Assembly: GCF_019061365.1 (NCBI RefSeq)
Contig: NZ_JAHPPD010000009.1
Coordinates: 1-50,402, forward strand
Direction: 5' to 3'
From: Lentilactobacillus dabitei
Lineage (GTDB): Bacteria; Bacillota; Bacilli; Lactobacillales; Lactobacillaceae
Length of the DNA: 50,402 nucleotides
Shown here: piece by piece, positions 35,096 to 43,680 of the stretch
Numbering within the stretch: the stretch's first letter is position 1
How the letters are laid out: every line of letters begins with the position of its first letter
The notes under the pieces: generated by a model
Database searches by the model: none
What the model saw: only the letters and a program-made list of their open reading frames with translations
What the model was told of the DNA's origin: nothing
Made by a program: the position numbers and the translations under genes

Positions 35096-35243
35096 TTTAT
35101 AACCGCCACAAGACCTACTTTAAGCAATTGCATCAATCACGTGAGGATATTAATCATACTTATTACAAATATTAATCACCAGAGACTGGGAATAGGCATT
35201 TTGATTCCGGCCTTTTTCTTTCTTCAATTCGGTTTATGAAGGT

Positions 35244-35270
35244 AAAACAAAAGCCGCTGATTTAAGCGGC
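35244..35270 (-). terminator. Terminator of the CAP-domain gene
   Basis: On the minus strand, GCCGCT, a six-base loop and AGCGGC are followed by TTTTGTTTT. Confidence 0.75.
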
Positions 35271-35350
35271 GGAAATGGGTTTGAATTGACAGTTATTGCG
35301 GAGGCTGACAGTTCATATTTAAAAAACACCTTATAGCTAGACAACTTTTC

Positions 35351-36148
35351 CTACTTACCCAGTTCAAACAACTGGGCCATCATGCCCGAGCCATCCGCGT
35401 GGAAACTAAATGCTGGCTCGCTGTAAGTTGCCCATTTGTTTAATTCAGTGTCTCGATGTTCCTGATCACAAGTCAACAATTCGTTGCTGGCAGTTTTGGC
35501 GGTCTTCTTGTATGAAACGAGGCCGTTGGTGTTGTAGACCAGCATTGCTCCTAGGCCGGTATTGGTTGTAGCAATTCCTGTCGACAAAAAGTAAGCTGGC
35601 AATACTGCCATAACTTCGGCGTACCCACTGAGGTTGGCATTGTAAGATTGTCCATTCGGACGGACATGGCTTGTCTTTTGCCATAATTCCTTTGAGCGGA
35701 CAATTGCTTTTGATTTCAAAGACTTGTTGTGCTTGAACGACTTCAAGCCTTGGGTTGCTCTGTAGGCGTTGATCTGCTTTAGGTACTGCTTCTCAACTCG
35801 ACGTGCCAATGTCGATTCTTTTATGTACTTCACGGTCAGTGAGGCGGGCATTTGATCGTAGGCATAGTCTTTCTGAAGTTGATAAGGGACGTAGCCTTTT
35901 ACCTTTTTAACATACCCCTTCGATGAGGTATAACCACCACTTGTAGAATAAGCCAGACCAGATCCAAATGCCGACACACCATTGACCGACCGATGATAAG
36001 TGAGTGGTGTGCGAACTTGTTGGCCGGTTGTTGAAACATAATTAACGGTCATCGCTTTAATAGTCTGTGCGTTCGCCACCGAAGCCGAAGCACATAAGAA
36101 TCCCAACGCCAGCCCCAATGAGGTTAGTACCTTACATATTAATTTCAT
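35351..36148 (-). CDS. Secreted CAP (SCP/PR-1) domain protein
   Basis: A 265-residue protein. The signal peptide starts MKLICKVLTSLGLALGFL with cleavage at VANA. An N-terminal MucBP/S-layer-like beta region (about 30-110) is followed by a CAP domain from about 120 (YLKQINAYRATQGLKSFKHN, SKELWQKTSHVRPNG, GYAEVMA). The CAP H-E core residues are partly visible. ATG 36148 follows GGGGGAC. An extended -10 TGCTATAAT lies near 36204-36212. Extracellular role unknown. Confidence 0.75.
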   Translation of the reverse strand: MKLICKVLTSLGLALGFLCASASVANAQTIKAMTVNYVSTTGQQVRTPLTYHRSVNGVSAFGSGLAYSTSGGYTSSKGYVKKVKGYVPYQLQKDYAYDQMPASLTVKYIKESTLARRVEKQYLKQINAYRATQGLKSFKHNKSLKSKAIVRSKELWQKTSHVRPNGQSYNANLSGYAEVMAVLPAYFLSTGIATTNTGLGAMLVYNTNGLVSYKKTAKTASNELLTCDQEHRDTELNKWATYSEPAFSFHADGSGMMAQLFELGK

Positions 36149-36486
36149 ATTAAGTCCCCCAAAAGAAAGAATGAATAAATGATCACAAACAGTATTTAAT
36201 TTCATTATAGCAAATCCTGCCGGTCCCGTTCTAATAAATTTGAGAGTGCCTCCCGAATTTTAAGGATGCTAATATTCTCGGGATGTTGATAATAATTGGC
36301 AGGAAATCAAGCTGTCTATCGTGCAAAAACGTGATCGTCATTTTCTGACAGGGGTGTTAAATTCATAAAAATTAGAGATTTATTTGAAAATAATCATTTA
36401 AAATTAAGAGACAAGTAGCAAAAATTACTTCTATAAATTACCAAGAATAAAGACGTTGAGTTCAAACAATCAAATATAATTAACGG
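36149..36486. other. Intergenic region between divergent CAP and pip units
   Basis: AT-rich, with only the CAP-gene promoter (about 36204-36212, minus strand) recognised. No ORF or repeat seen. Confidence 0.5.
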
Positions 36487-36515
36487 TTGACAGATAATTC
36501 GGAACGGATTATGGT
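36487..36515 (+). promoter_or_regulatory. Promoter of the T-box transcript
   Basis: TTGACA (36487-36492), a 17-bp spacer and TATGGT (36510-36515), about 30 bp before the T-box structure. Confidence 0.6.
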
Positions 36516-36539
36516 GGTTACATTAAATATTAATGAGAA

Positions 36540-36817
36540 AAAATAAAGTGTTGACGAAGAAAGTAGTGCATGAAGACGTTGGGTAGCGAACCTGGATGAG
36601 TGAAAGCAGGGACAACAATTTGTGGACGAAAATCACTTTTGAGCTATGGACTGAACTAAGTAGGTAACCATCGGTACGCAACCGTTATAAATGCGGCAAA
36701 TTGCAATTCCAGCAATTTGGGATTGCCGTTTGTGTGAGGCTTTTTTAGCAAACAAAGGTGGTACAGTGCGTTGAGCGCCCTTTCAGAGATTCATTTCTCT
36801 GAGAGGGCGCTTTTTTT
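36540..36817 (+). ncRNA. T-box leader of pip-oppA
   Basis: The 5' part has the stem-I pattern GACGAAGAAAGTAG, AGCGAACCTGG and GAGTGAAAGCAGG. The T-box AAAGGTGGTACAGTGCG lies at 36754-36770. A 15-bp terminator follows (36775-36789 with 36796-36810, then TTTTTTT). The specifier region is around GAGCTATGGACTGAAC (36641-36656); CTA, TAT and TGG are all possible readings, and I could not settle which tRNA is sensed. Confidence 0.88.
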
Positions 36818-36847
36818 CTTGTCAAGATCAAAGGAGATGGCAGTTAG

Positions 36848-37750
36848 ATGCATGAAGATAGTCGGATTTTAACGTTGGCTAATGGATTTCACTTATTCAC
36901 AAGAACAGTTGGTGAAGGGGACGTGAAGCTGCTCTGCGTCCATGGCGGGCCGGGTAGTAATCACGAGGAGTTCGAAAACTTTGGTGAACAACTTGCTAAA
37001 TATGGTGTCCAGGTTTCGATGTACGATCAGTTGGGATCGTTTTATTCCGATCAACCCGATTTTACCAAGCCGGAGAATCAAAAGTATTTGACCCTTGATT
37101 ATTACTTGTCGGAATTAGAAGAGGTTCGGCAGGAACTTGGTCTGGACAACTTTTACTTGTTGGGTCATTCCTGGGGCGGCTTGTTAGCTCAGGAATATGC
37201 CTTGAAATACGGTGACCATCTCAAAGGCGTTGTCGTTATGAGCATGATCGATAACATTGAGGAGTACACGGTTCACATTAATCAGCTTCGCGAAAAAACA
37301 TTCTCCAAATTTGAAGTTGATTACATGAAAGATGTTGAAGAACACGAGCGGTTTGCTGATCCGAAGTATCAAGAGCTGGTTGCCCAACTTTATAGGATCT
37401 ATGTTAACCGCCATCCGCAAAGAGCGCCACAGCATTTAGTCGAGACGATGGCAACCCCGGTGTATAACCATTTTCAGGGAAACAACGAATTTGTGATGGT
37501 TGGCACCTTGAATGGTTGGGACCGCCGTGCTGATATTCATAACATCACCGTACCAACACTACTAACATTTGGGGATCACGACACCATGCCTTTAGCGACC
37601 GCCGAACGAATGCACAAACAGATTCCGCACTCCCGGTTGGTACTTACCCCAGATGGCGGGCATTGTCATAGCATCGACAATCCGACAGCATTTTTCAGCA
37701 CCCTTGGAGAATTTCTCACGGATGTTGAAACTGGAAACTTTAAAGATTAA
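36848..37750 (+). CDS. pepI: Proline iminopeptidase-family alpha/beta hydrolase
   Basis: A 300-residue hydrolase releasing N-terminal residues (usually proline) from peptides. HGGPG is at residues 32-36, the nucleophile S108 in GHSWGG, the acid D243 or D245 in FGDHD, and H272 in GGHCHS. YDQLG at 59-63 is typical of PepI. The RBS is AAAGGAGATGG. It follows the T-box and lies 33 bp before a peptide-binding lipoprotein gene, suggesting a starvation-induced peptide-use unit. Confidence 0.88.
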   Translation: MHEDSRILTLANGFHLFTRTVGEGDVKLLCVHGGPGSNHEEFENFGEQLAKYGVQVSMYDQLGSFYSDQPDFTKPENQKYLTLDYYLSELEEVRQELGLDNFYLLGHSWGGLLAQEYALKYGDHLKGVVVMSMIDNIEEYTVHINQLREKTFSKFEVDYMKDVEEHERFADPKYQELVAQLYRIYVNRHPQRAPQHLVETMATPVYNHFQGNNEFVMVGTLNGWDRRADIHNITVPTLLTFGDHDTMPLATAERMHKQIPHSRLVLTPDGGHCHSIDNPTAFFSTLGEFLTDVETGNFKD

Positions 37751-37783
37751 TGATTCAAAAATTGATGGTTGGAGGGATTACAG

Positions 37784-39403
37784 ATGAGAAAATTATTATT
37801 AACTTTGATGGTTGGGGCCTCAACGGTGTTACTAGCCGCTTGTGGCAGCAAAAGTTCCAGTTCCAAACGAAATTCAGTCTCACTCATGCAGACATCGGAA
37901 CTTCTGTCGCTGGATACATCGGAGCATGCGGACTTCACAACTTGGAATACGTTGGAAAATAGCATGGAAGGCCTCTATCGGGCTAACCAGGAAAATGAAC
38001 CGGTGCCGGCTTCGGCAACTTCCGTGGTTAAGCCCACGGATCATGGGTTAACCTATACGTTCCATCTTCGTAAAAATGCCAAATGGAGTAATGGTGATCC
38101 GTTGACTGCCCAGGATTTTGTGACTGCCTGGCGACGATCGGTATCCCCAACTTCTAAATCCGGATACAATTACATATTCTCTGGAATTAAAAACGCTGAC
38201 GCGATTACAGCAAATAAAAAGTCACCTAAGACCCTTGGTGCCTATGCTTTAAACAAACATACTTTTCAAGTTAAACTGGAACACCCAATGCCTTATTTCA
38301 ACAAGATGATGGTGTTGCCAGCCTTCTTCCCCGAGAACCCAACGGCATTAAAGAAATTTAGCTCTAAATACGGCACGCAATCGAAATATATGTATTACAA
38401 CGGGCCGTTTAAGGTTACCAGCTGGAATGGGACCAATGATAACTGGACGTTAAAGCGCAATAAGTATTATTATGATCAGAAAGCCATCCACTTGAATGAA
38501 TTGAAATATAGTGTGGTCAAGGATGCCAATACAGCTCATGAACTATTTGACCAAAAAAAGCTGGATGATGCCACGATTACCGGGGTAACCGCCAAGGGCC
38601 TTCAGAAGAACAAGGACTTAATTCATGAACGAAAAGCAGGCACCTATTATCTGCGATTGAATTTACGAAAAGGTCGACCACTGACCAATCAAAAGATGCG
38701 CCAGGCTCTGAGCCTTGTTTTGAATCGGAAACAATTAACCAAGGATGTTCTTGCAGACGGTTCTGAACCAGCTTACACCTATACATCACGCGATTTAACC
38801 AAGGATCCAACAACTGGTAAAGATTTTGCGACAGAAACCAAGCCAGCTGATACCTACGATGTTGCCAAAGCTAAGAAATTGTGGGCAGAGGGGGTTAAGG
38901 AATCCGGTCAAAAAGGAATCGTTAAGATGGATGTTGTTGGCGATGACCAAACCATCACGAAGAACGTTGCGCAATTTGTTCAGGCTTCGGTTAAGAAATC
39001 ATTGCCGGGAGCCGACGTTGCGGTTAAGAGTTTGCCAACGAAGGGTCAACAATCTGCAGAAGCTAACAGAGCCTTCGACATGGAACAGACATTCTGGTTA
39101 GCTGATTTTGCTGATCCAATCAGCTTCATGGGAATCTTGCAGAGCAGTAACCCTCAAGACTATGGAAAGTATAAAGACAGTTACTTTGATAAACAATACC
39201 AGGAAGCAAGCAGTTTTCATGCTGCGGATCCAAAACAATATTGGCAGAACATGCGCAATCTTCAAGAGCATTTGAATACGACGATGCCAGTTGTCCCATT
39301 GTATCAAATGGTTGAAAGTCACTTGGTTAACCCTAATTTGAAAGGCGTTTTGCGTCATCCAGTTGGCGAGGATGATTATACGCGGGCTTATTTGAGTGAT
39401 TAG
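37784..39403 (+). CDS. oppA: Oligopeptide ABC transporter substrate-binding lipoprotein (OppA-like)
   Basis: A 539-residue SBP_bac_5 protein. The lipoprotein signal is MRKLLLTLMVGASTVLLAAC with lipidated cysteine at residue 20, followed by a Ser-rich linker. The body shows YRANQENEPVPASA, TYTFHLRKNAKWSNGDPLTA and AYNYIFS-type motifs of OppA. ATG 37784 follows GGAGGGA. No permease or ATPase genes follow, so it is an orphan binding protein. Confidence 0.9.
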   Translation: MRKLLLTLMVGASTVLLAACGSKSSSSKRNSVSLMQTSELLSLDTSEHADFTTWNTLENSMEGLYRANQENEPVPASATSVVKPTDHGLTYTFHLRKNAKWSNGDPLTAQDFVTAWRRSVSPTSKSGYNYIFSGIKNADAITANKKSPKTLGAYALNKHTFQVKLEHPMPYFNKMMVLPAFFPENPTALKKFSSKYGTQSKYMYYNGPFKVTSWNGTNDNWTLKRNKYYYDQKAIHLNELKYSVVKDANTAHELFDQKKLDDATITGVTAKGLQKNKDLIHERKAGTYYLRLNLRKGRPLTNQKMRQALSLVLNRKQLTKDVLADGSEPAYTYTSRDLTKDPTTGKDFATETKPADTYDVAKAKKLWAEGVKESGQKGIVKMDVVGDDQTITKNVAQFVQASVKKSLPGADVAVKSLPTKGQQSAEANRAFDMEQTFWLADFADPISFMGILQSSNPQDYGKYKDSYFDKQYQEASSFHAADPKQYWQNMRNLQEHLNTTMPVVPLYQMVESHLVNPNLKGVLRHPVGEDDYTRAYLSD

Positions 39404-39430
39404 ATAGTTGGTTGGAGTGAAATTTAAAAG

Positions 39431-39456
39431 AGAAGTCAGAGATGGCTTCTTTTTTC
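39431..39456 (+). terminator. Terminator of pip-oppA
   Basis: AGAAGTCA pairs with TGGCTTCT (one wobble) across GAGA and is followed by TTTTTT. Confidence 0.8.
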
Positions 39457-39574
39457 ATGAAATAATTTAACGAACTGGGAAATGATCGTGTTGGTAATAT
39501 TTGGAAGCTGTATAATTAAATCGTTAACTGTTGATAATATGGTTAGCAATTTACATTTATTGGAGGGATCAATT

Positions 39575-39961
39575 ATGAGGGGAAACAAATTAATTGCGAT
39601 TGTTTTACTATCGGCAGGAATCGGATTTGGCATTACAGCGGCTATTCCTGTTAATGCTGCCAGCTGGCATAGTGGCACGCCAAAAATGTTGAGACATACT
39701 TGGCGAGGGTACGGAAAGTCCCAATGGTATAACTGGAAATTTTCCGCTACCAAGATCAAAGCGTGGAACAATGATAAAAGTGCGGCGGATTATGGGTCTT
39801 CTGAATACTGGAAGAATGTTAAGTACAAGAAGAGCAGCGGGACGACTTATAAACTAACTGGTTTTGCTGGCAAGGAGAAGGATCATTTTACTGTAAAAGT
39901 GAATGGTTCGGCCATTCATGTTTGGCAAGGAACTACTGATACTTTTTATTATCGAAAGTAA
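39575..39961 (+). CDS. Small secreted protein, first of three
   Basis: A 128-residue protein with signal peptide RGNKLIAIVLLSAGIGFGIT (cleavage at VNA) and a Tyr/Trp/Lys-rich mature part (TPKMLRHTWRGYGKSQWYNW). No family recognised; the composition is typical of lactobacillus surface proteins. ATG 39575 follows TGGAGGGATC. It starts a three-gene run of secreted proteins with gaps of 5-20 bp. Confidence 0.7.
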   Translation: MRGNKLIAIVLLSAGIGFGITAAIPVNAASWHSGTPKMLRHTWRGYGKSQWYNWKFSATKIKAWNNDKSAADYGSSEYWKNVKYKKSSGTTYKLTGFAGKEKDHFTVKVNGSAIHVWQGTTDTFYYRK

Positions 39962-39981
39962 AATAATTGGGGGAATTTCAC

Positions 39982-40557
39982 ATAGGAAACAATAAACTGC
40001 GAAGAGCAGCTTTAGCAATCTTAAGTACACTAGCGATTATCTTATTTTTCACTTCAACAACCGCTAATGCTAGTACAAAAACATACCGTGATCATCGCGA
40101 CAATGCTACGGTTACCGTTCACAAAAAGGGCAGTAAAGTTGTTTCGGTCATTTATCAACTTAAGAACACTAGCAAGTATAAGAAGCATTATCAAAAACGG
40201 TCAAAATTTTATACCAAGGTATCTGTGATTAATTCTAAGACGGCTAAGTTGCTGCGAAAAAACTATAAAGGCACGATCACATTTAATCGTACGATGGGGT
40301 ATTATGGTAAATCTTACGCTAATGAGCAGACAACTCCGGTTAAAGGGATGACCAACGATGCTACTGACGCAATTTTCATGAATGTTTCTTACTTCGGTAA
40401 GAACCCAAGTAAATATCACAATGCGCTGCTTTCGTTTGGATATTGGTGGAATGTTATGGATGAGGCACCGAAAGGGAATCCAGAAGGAAACGCTGTTGTG
40501 ATGAAGAATGGTCGAGTTTCGTTTTCAGATAATTTTTATGAAAAGTTACCGGATTAA
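39982..40557 (+). CDS. Small secreted protein, second of three, possible ATA start
   Basis: About 191 residues. Signal peptide GNNKLRRAALAILSTLAIIL, cleavage at ANA, then a Lys/Tyr-rich beta-type region (TYRDHRDNATVTVHKKGSK) and a C-terminal WWN motif. This resembles DUF1307-like small lipoprotein folds, but uncertainly. ATA 39982 has GGGGGAA seven bases upstream; the only canonical alternative, TTG 39967, overlaps that RBS and has none of its own. Confidence 0.6.
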   Translation: MGNNKLRRAALAILSTLAIILFFTSTTANASTKTYRDHRDNATVTVHKKGSKVVSVIYQLKNTSKYKKHYQKRSKFYTKVSVINSKTAKLLRKNYKGTITFNRTMGYYGKSYANEQTTPVKGMTNDATDAIFMNVSYFGKNPSKYHNALLSFGYWWNVMDEAPKGNPEGNAVVMKNGRVSFSDNFYEKLPD

Positions 40558-40572
40558 ACGAGGGACTGTCTA

Positions 40573-41517
40573 ATGAAAAATTCTATATTAAAACGGGTGC
40601 TCATATCGGTTTCAATCATGACTGCTGTTCTTGTTTCGGTGGTTGCCACGACGACATCAGTAAGTGCTGACAATAAATATAAAGTTGTTAAAAATTATTA
40701 TTTCAGCCCGCAGCAATATCACGTGAAGGGTGAAATTTACAAAAAGTCGTTTTCTGGCTTTGTTTCGCACAAGTACCGTCAGCAGGCCACATGGTTTGAG
40801 ACTCAACAAAAGTCGCTCGTTCGTCAACCTAATGGGAAAAAGGTAGTTTATTATTATATTGGGACATCGATACCACAACTTGACCAAAATGCTGGGTTAA
40901 CTGGTTATAAACCGTTAGGCGGTTGGATTAAGAAGGGACAACTTTATCATCGAAGAAGTCAGGCTCAGCCTAAGCGGGACCTTGCTTATCTCAGAGAATT
41001 AGTAAACACAATGCCCCAAAGCACTCAAAAACAGATCTTACCAATCTTTTCCAAGATCCATTTGGGAACTGCATATACTGGTTATACTGACAGCGACATG
41101 TCTGGTCGGATGACGCCCAAAAATATGAAGAAGCTCATGGCGGCACTGAACAATGAACAAATCATCTCTGATATTGAAAATGCCATTCCTGATGCATCAA
41201 TTGAAACCGATGATGAGGACTTTTATCCAACTTGGCAAGCTGCCGATCTTTACAAGATTTATCATCATTTCCGGCCACGATTTAAGCAGGAAATGAAGTC
41301 CTTAAAAGGTGCCGACCGATATGCCAGCAAGTTAAAAGAAATTTCAACTTGGTCACAAAGCCAATATAATCATTACCAAACAAGGCATAATGATGCTAAC
41401 GGTGACCCATGGGATCTTGACCAATTTTCTGAAGACTATCTTTATGGTTTGCTTGCAGGCTTAGGTAGGTCAAATATGTCGTACAAAGCATCATCTCCAT
41501 CGGCATACGCATTGTAG
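40573..41517 (+). CDS. Secreted protein, third of three
   Basis: A 314-residue protein with signal peptide MKNSILKRVLISVSIMTAVL (cleavage at VSA). Residues 35-125 form an SH3-like surface module (YYFSPQQYHVKG, VVYYYIGTSIPQ, GGWIKKGQLYHRRS). The C-terminal half is helical and charged, without a recognised domain. The RBS is GAGGGAC. Ends before a strong bidirectional terminator. Confidence 0.7.
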   Translation: MKNSILKRVLISVSIMTAVLVSVVATTTSVSADNKYKVVKNYYFSPQQYHVKGEIYKKSFSGFVSHKYRQQATWFETQQKSLVRQPNGKKVVYYYIGTSIPQLDQNAGLTGYKPLGGWIKKGQLYHRRSQAQPKRDLAYLRELVNTMPQSTQKQILPIFSKIHLGTAYTGYTDSDMSGRMTPKNMKKLMAALNNEQIISDIENAIPDASIETDDEDFYPTWQAADLYKIYHHFRPRFKQEMKSLKGADRYASKLKEISTWSQSQYNHYQTRHNDANGDPWDLDQFSEDYLYGLLAGLGRSNMSYKASSPSAYAL

Positions 41518-41551
41518 TCAAAAAACTGGGATTTGATCTCAGAATTTAGTT

Positions 41552-41600
41552 AAAAGCGGTGATGCATTCTGACTTTGGAATGCATCACCGCTTTTATTTA
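41552..41600. terminator. Strong bidirectional terminator
   Basis: AAAAGCGGTGATGCATTC (41552-41569) and GAATGCATCACCGCTTTT (41578-41595) form a perfect 18-bp stem between convergent genes. Confidence 0.9.
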
Positions 41601-41611
41601 AATGGCAGGGG

Positions 41612-41648
41612 GCAACTATTTGTCACAGGTTTCTTACCGAATAGTTGC
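41612..41648. repeat. Short inverted repeat
   Basis: GCAACTATT (41612-41620) and AATAGTTGC (41640-41648) are perfectly complementary. No T run follows on either strand; role unknown. Confidence 0.5.
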
Positions 41649-41721
41649 GGCGATCCAAGCCAATGGTTACTGATGGAAAATTATTATATGTCCAGCCTTT
41701 CTTTTATGTTAAGAAAGTTTC

Positions 41722-42666
41722 CTAAATAACCTTCAAATTAGTAATCAAAATACTCCCCACAATCACCAAAATCGTTCCCAGCACAATCTTGACCATCTGA
41801 TCGCCGGTCTTGTGTTCATGAAGGATGTAAATTCCACCAAAAGTGCCGACAATGATTCCCAACTGGGAAAGGGTGGCAGCAGTGGCTTGGCCGATTGCTG
41901 GGTTGGCGGCGGCGATAAACATAAACAAATTGCCGATCGCCCAATCGATTCCCGTGACAATGTTCTTGGCTGCTGGTTTCGTTAATAGTTTGCGCTCCTG
42001 AAGGAAGAAGAAGCCGATTAAAAATGAACCGACAACTTGGCCAACTGCCTGTGGGGTCACAATCGCCGTCATGTAATTGATGCCGTTGTTGGCATTATGG
42101 ATGGCTGGGCTAATAAAGCCGAACTTGAATAGCATGTTTGGAAAAATAAAATACAGTGCAAAACCAGCCGTCGAAGCTAAGATTGCAGCAATCCCTTCAC
42201 CGTATGAGACTGGCCGCTTTTTGGTAATCTTTTTCTCAGCCTTGGAACGGGCGGCAATGAGCAATGCGCCAAGCGTGACCAAGGCGATTGAAAGAATTCC
42301 AAATAACCACATCTTAAAGGTGATCCATTCGTTGAGAATCGCAGCGGCGAGAAGGGCGTTGGCAATGATTTGGCCAGCCGTCGAGAGTGGGAAGGCAGCC
42401 GAGACGCCCATCTTTTTATAAGCAATAAATTGGCCAGCGGTTCCGACTGACCAGAACAATCCGGAAAACAGCCCAACTAACCAAATTCGACCTGTGACTG
42501 CGACTCCATTGGGCAGCACAAAGAATAGATAGACACCAATTCCAAGTAGCAAAGCACCACAGGATTCGCCGAAGGTTTGTTGAGCAGCAGATCCGCCCAT
42601 TTTTGTGCCGATGATTCCAGTAGCTCCCCATGCGAGGGGTGGAATCAATGCTAATAAAATACTCAT
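41722..42666 (-). CDS. glcU: GRP-family sugar permease (GlcU/RbsU-like)
   Basis: A 314-residue, ten-helix glucose/ribose porter (MSILLALIPPLAWGATGIIG start; FQ-type QFIAYKKMGVSAAFPLSTAG in the middle). Members take up glucose or ribose with protons. ATG 42666 follows GGAGAAAAA. A cre-like site lies about 70 bp upstream. Exact sugar not determinable. Confidence 0.85.
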   Translation of the reverse strand: MSILLALIPPLAWGATGIIGTKMGGSAAQQTFGESCGALLLGIGVYLFFVLPNGVAVTGRIWLVGLFSGLFWSVGTAGQFIAYKKMGVSAAFPLSTAGQIIANALLAAAILNEWITFKMWLFGILSIALVTLGALLIAARSKAEKKITKKRPVSYGEGIAAILASTAGFALYFIFPNMLFKFGFISPAIHNANNGINYMTAIVTPQAVGQVVGSFLIGFFFLQERKLLTKPAAKNIVTGIDWAIGNLFMFIAAANPAIGQATAATLSQLGIIVGTFGGIYILHEHKTGDQMVKIVLGTILVIVGSILITNLKVI

Positions 42667-42732
42667 GATTTTTCTCCATATTCGTTTCAGATTTCCCTCA
42701 AAATACAATAACAGGTGAGATTATATCACATA

Positions 42733-42747
42733 CGAAAGCGCTTTTAA
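42733..42747. promoter_or_regulatory. Cre-like site upstream of glcU
   Basis: ACGAAAGCGCTTTTA matches the cre consensus at 13 of 15 positions and is almost a palindrome (AAAGCGCTTT). It lies between the divergent glcU and uracil-DNA glycosylase genes. Catabolite control of glcU is inferred. Confidence 0.5.
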
Positions 42748-42912
42748 AAATGAATCTAGTTTAAAAAGAAGCGGAATAAGAATCCTTTAGGACGACAATC
42801 CTTGATCTCGCGGCGTTTAATGATAAGTTATGAAAATGAAAATTTTTACCATTATTTTTAAATTTGGTCTATACTAATAATTGAAATGATAAAGTGAAAG
42901 GAGCTCAACAGC

Positions 42913-43545
42913 ATGGTTCTTCATACAATTTTAACTCCGGACTGGGTCAAAAATGCCAAACTCATTGCTGCAGAAAATCCGCGATTGGAAGGCTTTGTTC
43001 CCAGCGAGGGCGGGCGACATCCCAAGATTTTATTGCTTGGAGAAGCCCCTGGCGATCAAGAGGTCAAACAGGGTCGCCCATTCATGGGACCCGCTGGTAA
43101 GGAACTTGACCGTTGGTTGGCATCTCTTGGTTTGACGCGGGAAGATATTTATATCACGGGAGTCGTGAATTCTCGCCCGTTTTCGATTGGTAAAACCGGC
43201 CGCAAGCGGGATCGACGGCCCAATCAAGCGGAAGTGAAGCAGGCGGCACCGATGTTTGACTGGGAGCTGGCCCAATTCCCGGGAATCCTGTTGGTTCCGA
43301 TGGGCAATGCCAGCCTGCAACGGCTGCTGGGGAATCACGCTAAGATTGGCGAGCTGCATGGTCAACTTTTGGAACGCCCCATTCAGCAATTTGATCAAGC
43401 CGCCAACGCATTTAAATTTGCGACCGAGAAGCGCAGAATTTTCCCACTTTATCATCCGTCGTATTCAAAGCGATTTAAGAATATGCAGACGATTGTTGAT
43501 GAAGATTCACGCAAATTGAAACAAATTATTCTTAATGTGATATAA
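42913..43545 (+). CDS. Uracil-DNA glycosylase superfamily protein
   Basis: A 210-residue protein. Motif GEAPGDQEVKQGRPFMGPAG (about 37-56) and HPSYSKRF (about 181-188) match UDG family 4-like enzymes; the four iron-sulfur cysteines of thermophile family 4 are absent. It probably removes uracil from DNA. The ATG follows AAAGGAG. A -10 TATACT is seen near 42869. Confidence 0.85.
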   Translation: MVLHTILTPDWVKNAKLIAAENPRLEGFVPSEGGRHPKILLLGEAPGDQEVKQGRPFMGPAGKELDRWLASLGLTREDIYITGVVNSRPFSIGKTGRKRDRRPNQAEVKQAAPMFDWELAQFPGILLVPMGNASLQRLLGNHAKIGELHGQLLERPIQQFDQAANAFKFATEKRRIFPLYHPSYSKRFKNMQTIVDEDSRKLKQIILNVI

Positions 43546-43680
43546 AAAACGAATGGCTAGTAATTTTAAGCTGTAACGCTGTACAATTCACTTGAAGGGG
43601 TGAACAACGTATTTTTTATATGTTGCCGCCTGCTCTTGAATATCTCAATAATCTTCGTATTGCTGAGGAGAGGATAACCC

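Noticed and set aside
34984-35175. 63-codon ORF across the CRISPR repeats
   Set aside because: It reads the repeat units themselves (VFPTYVGVIL repeated) and has no RBS.
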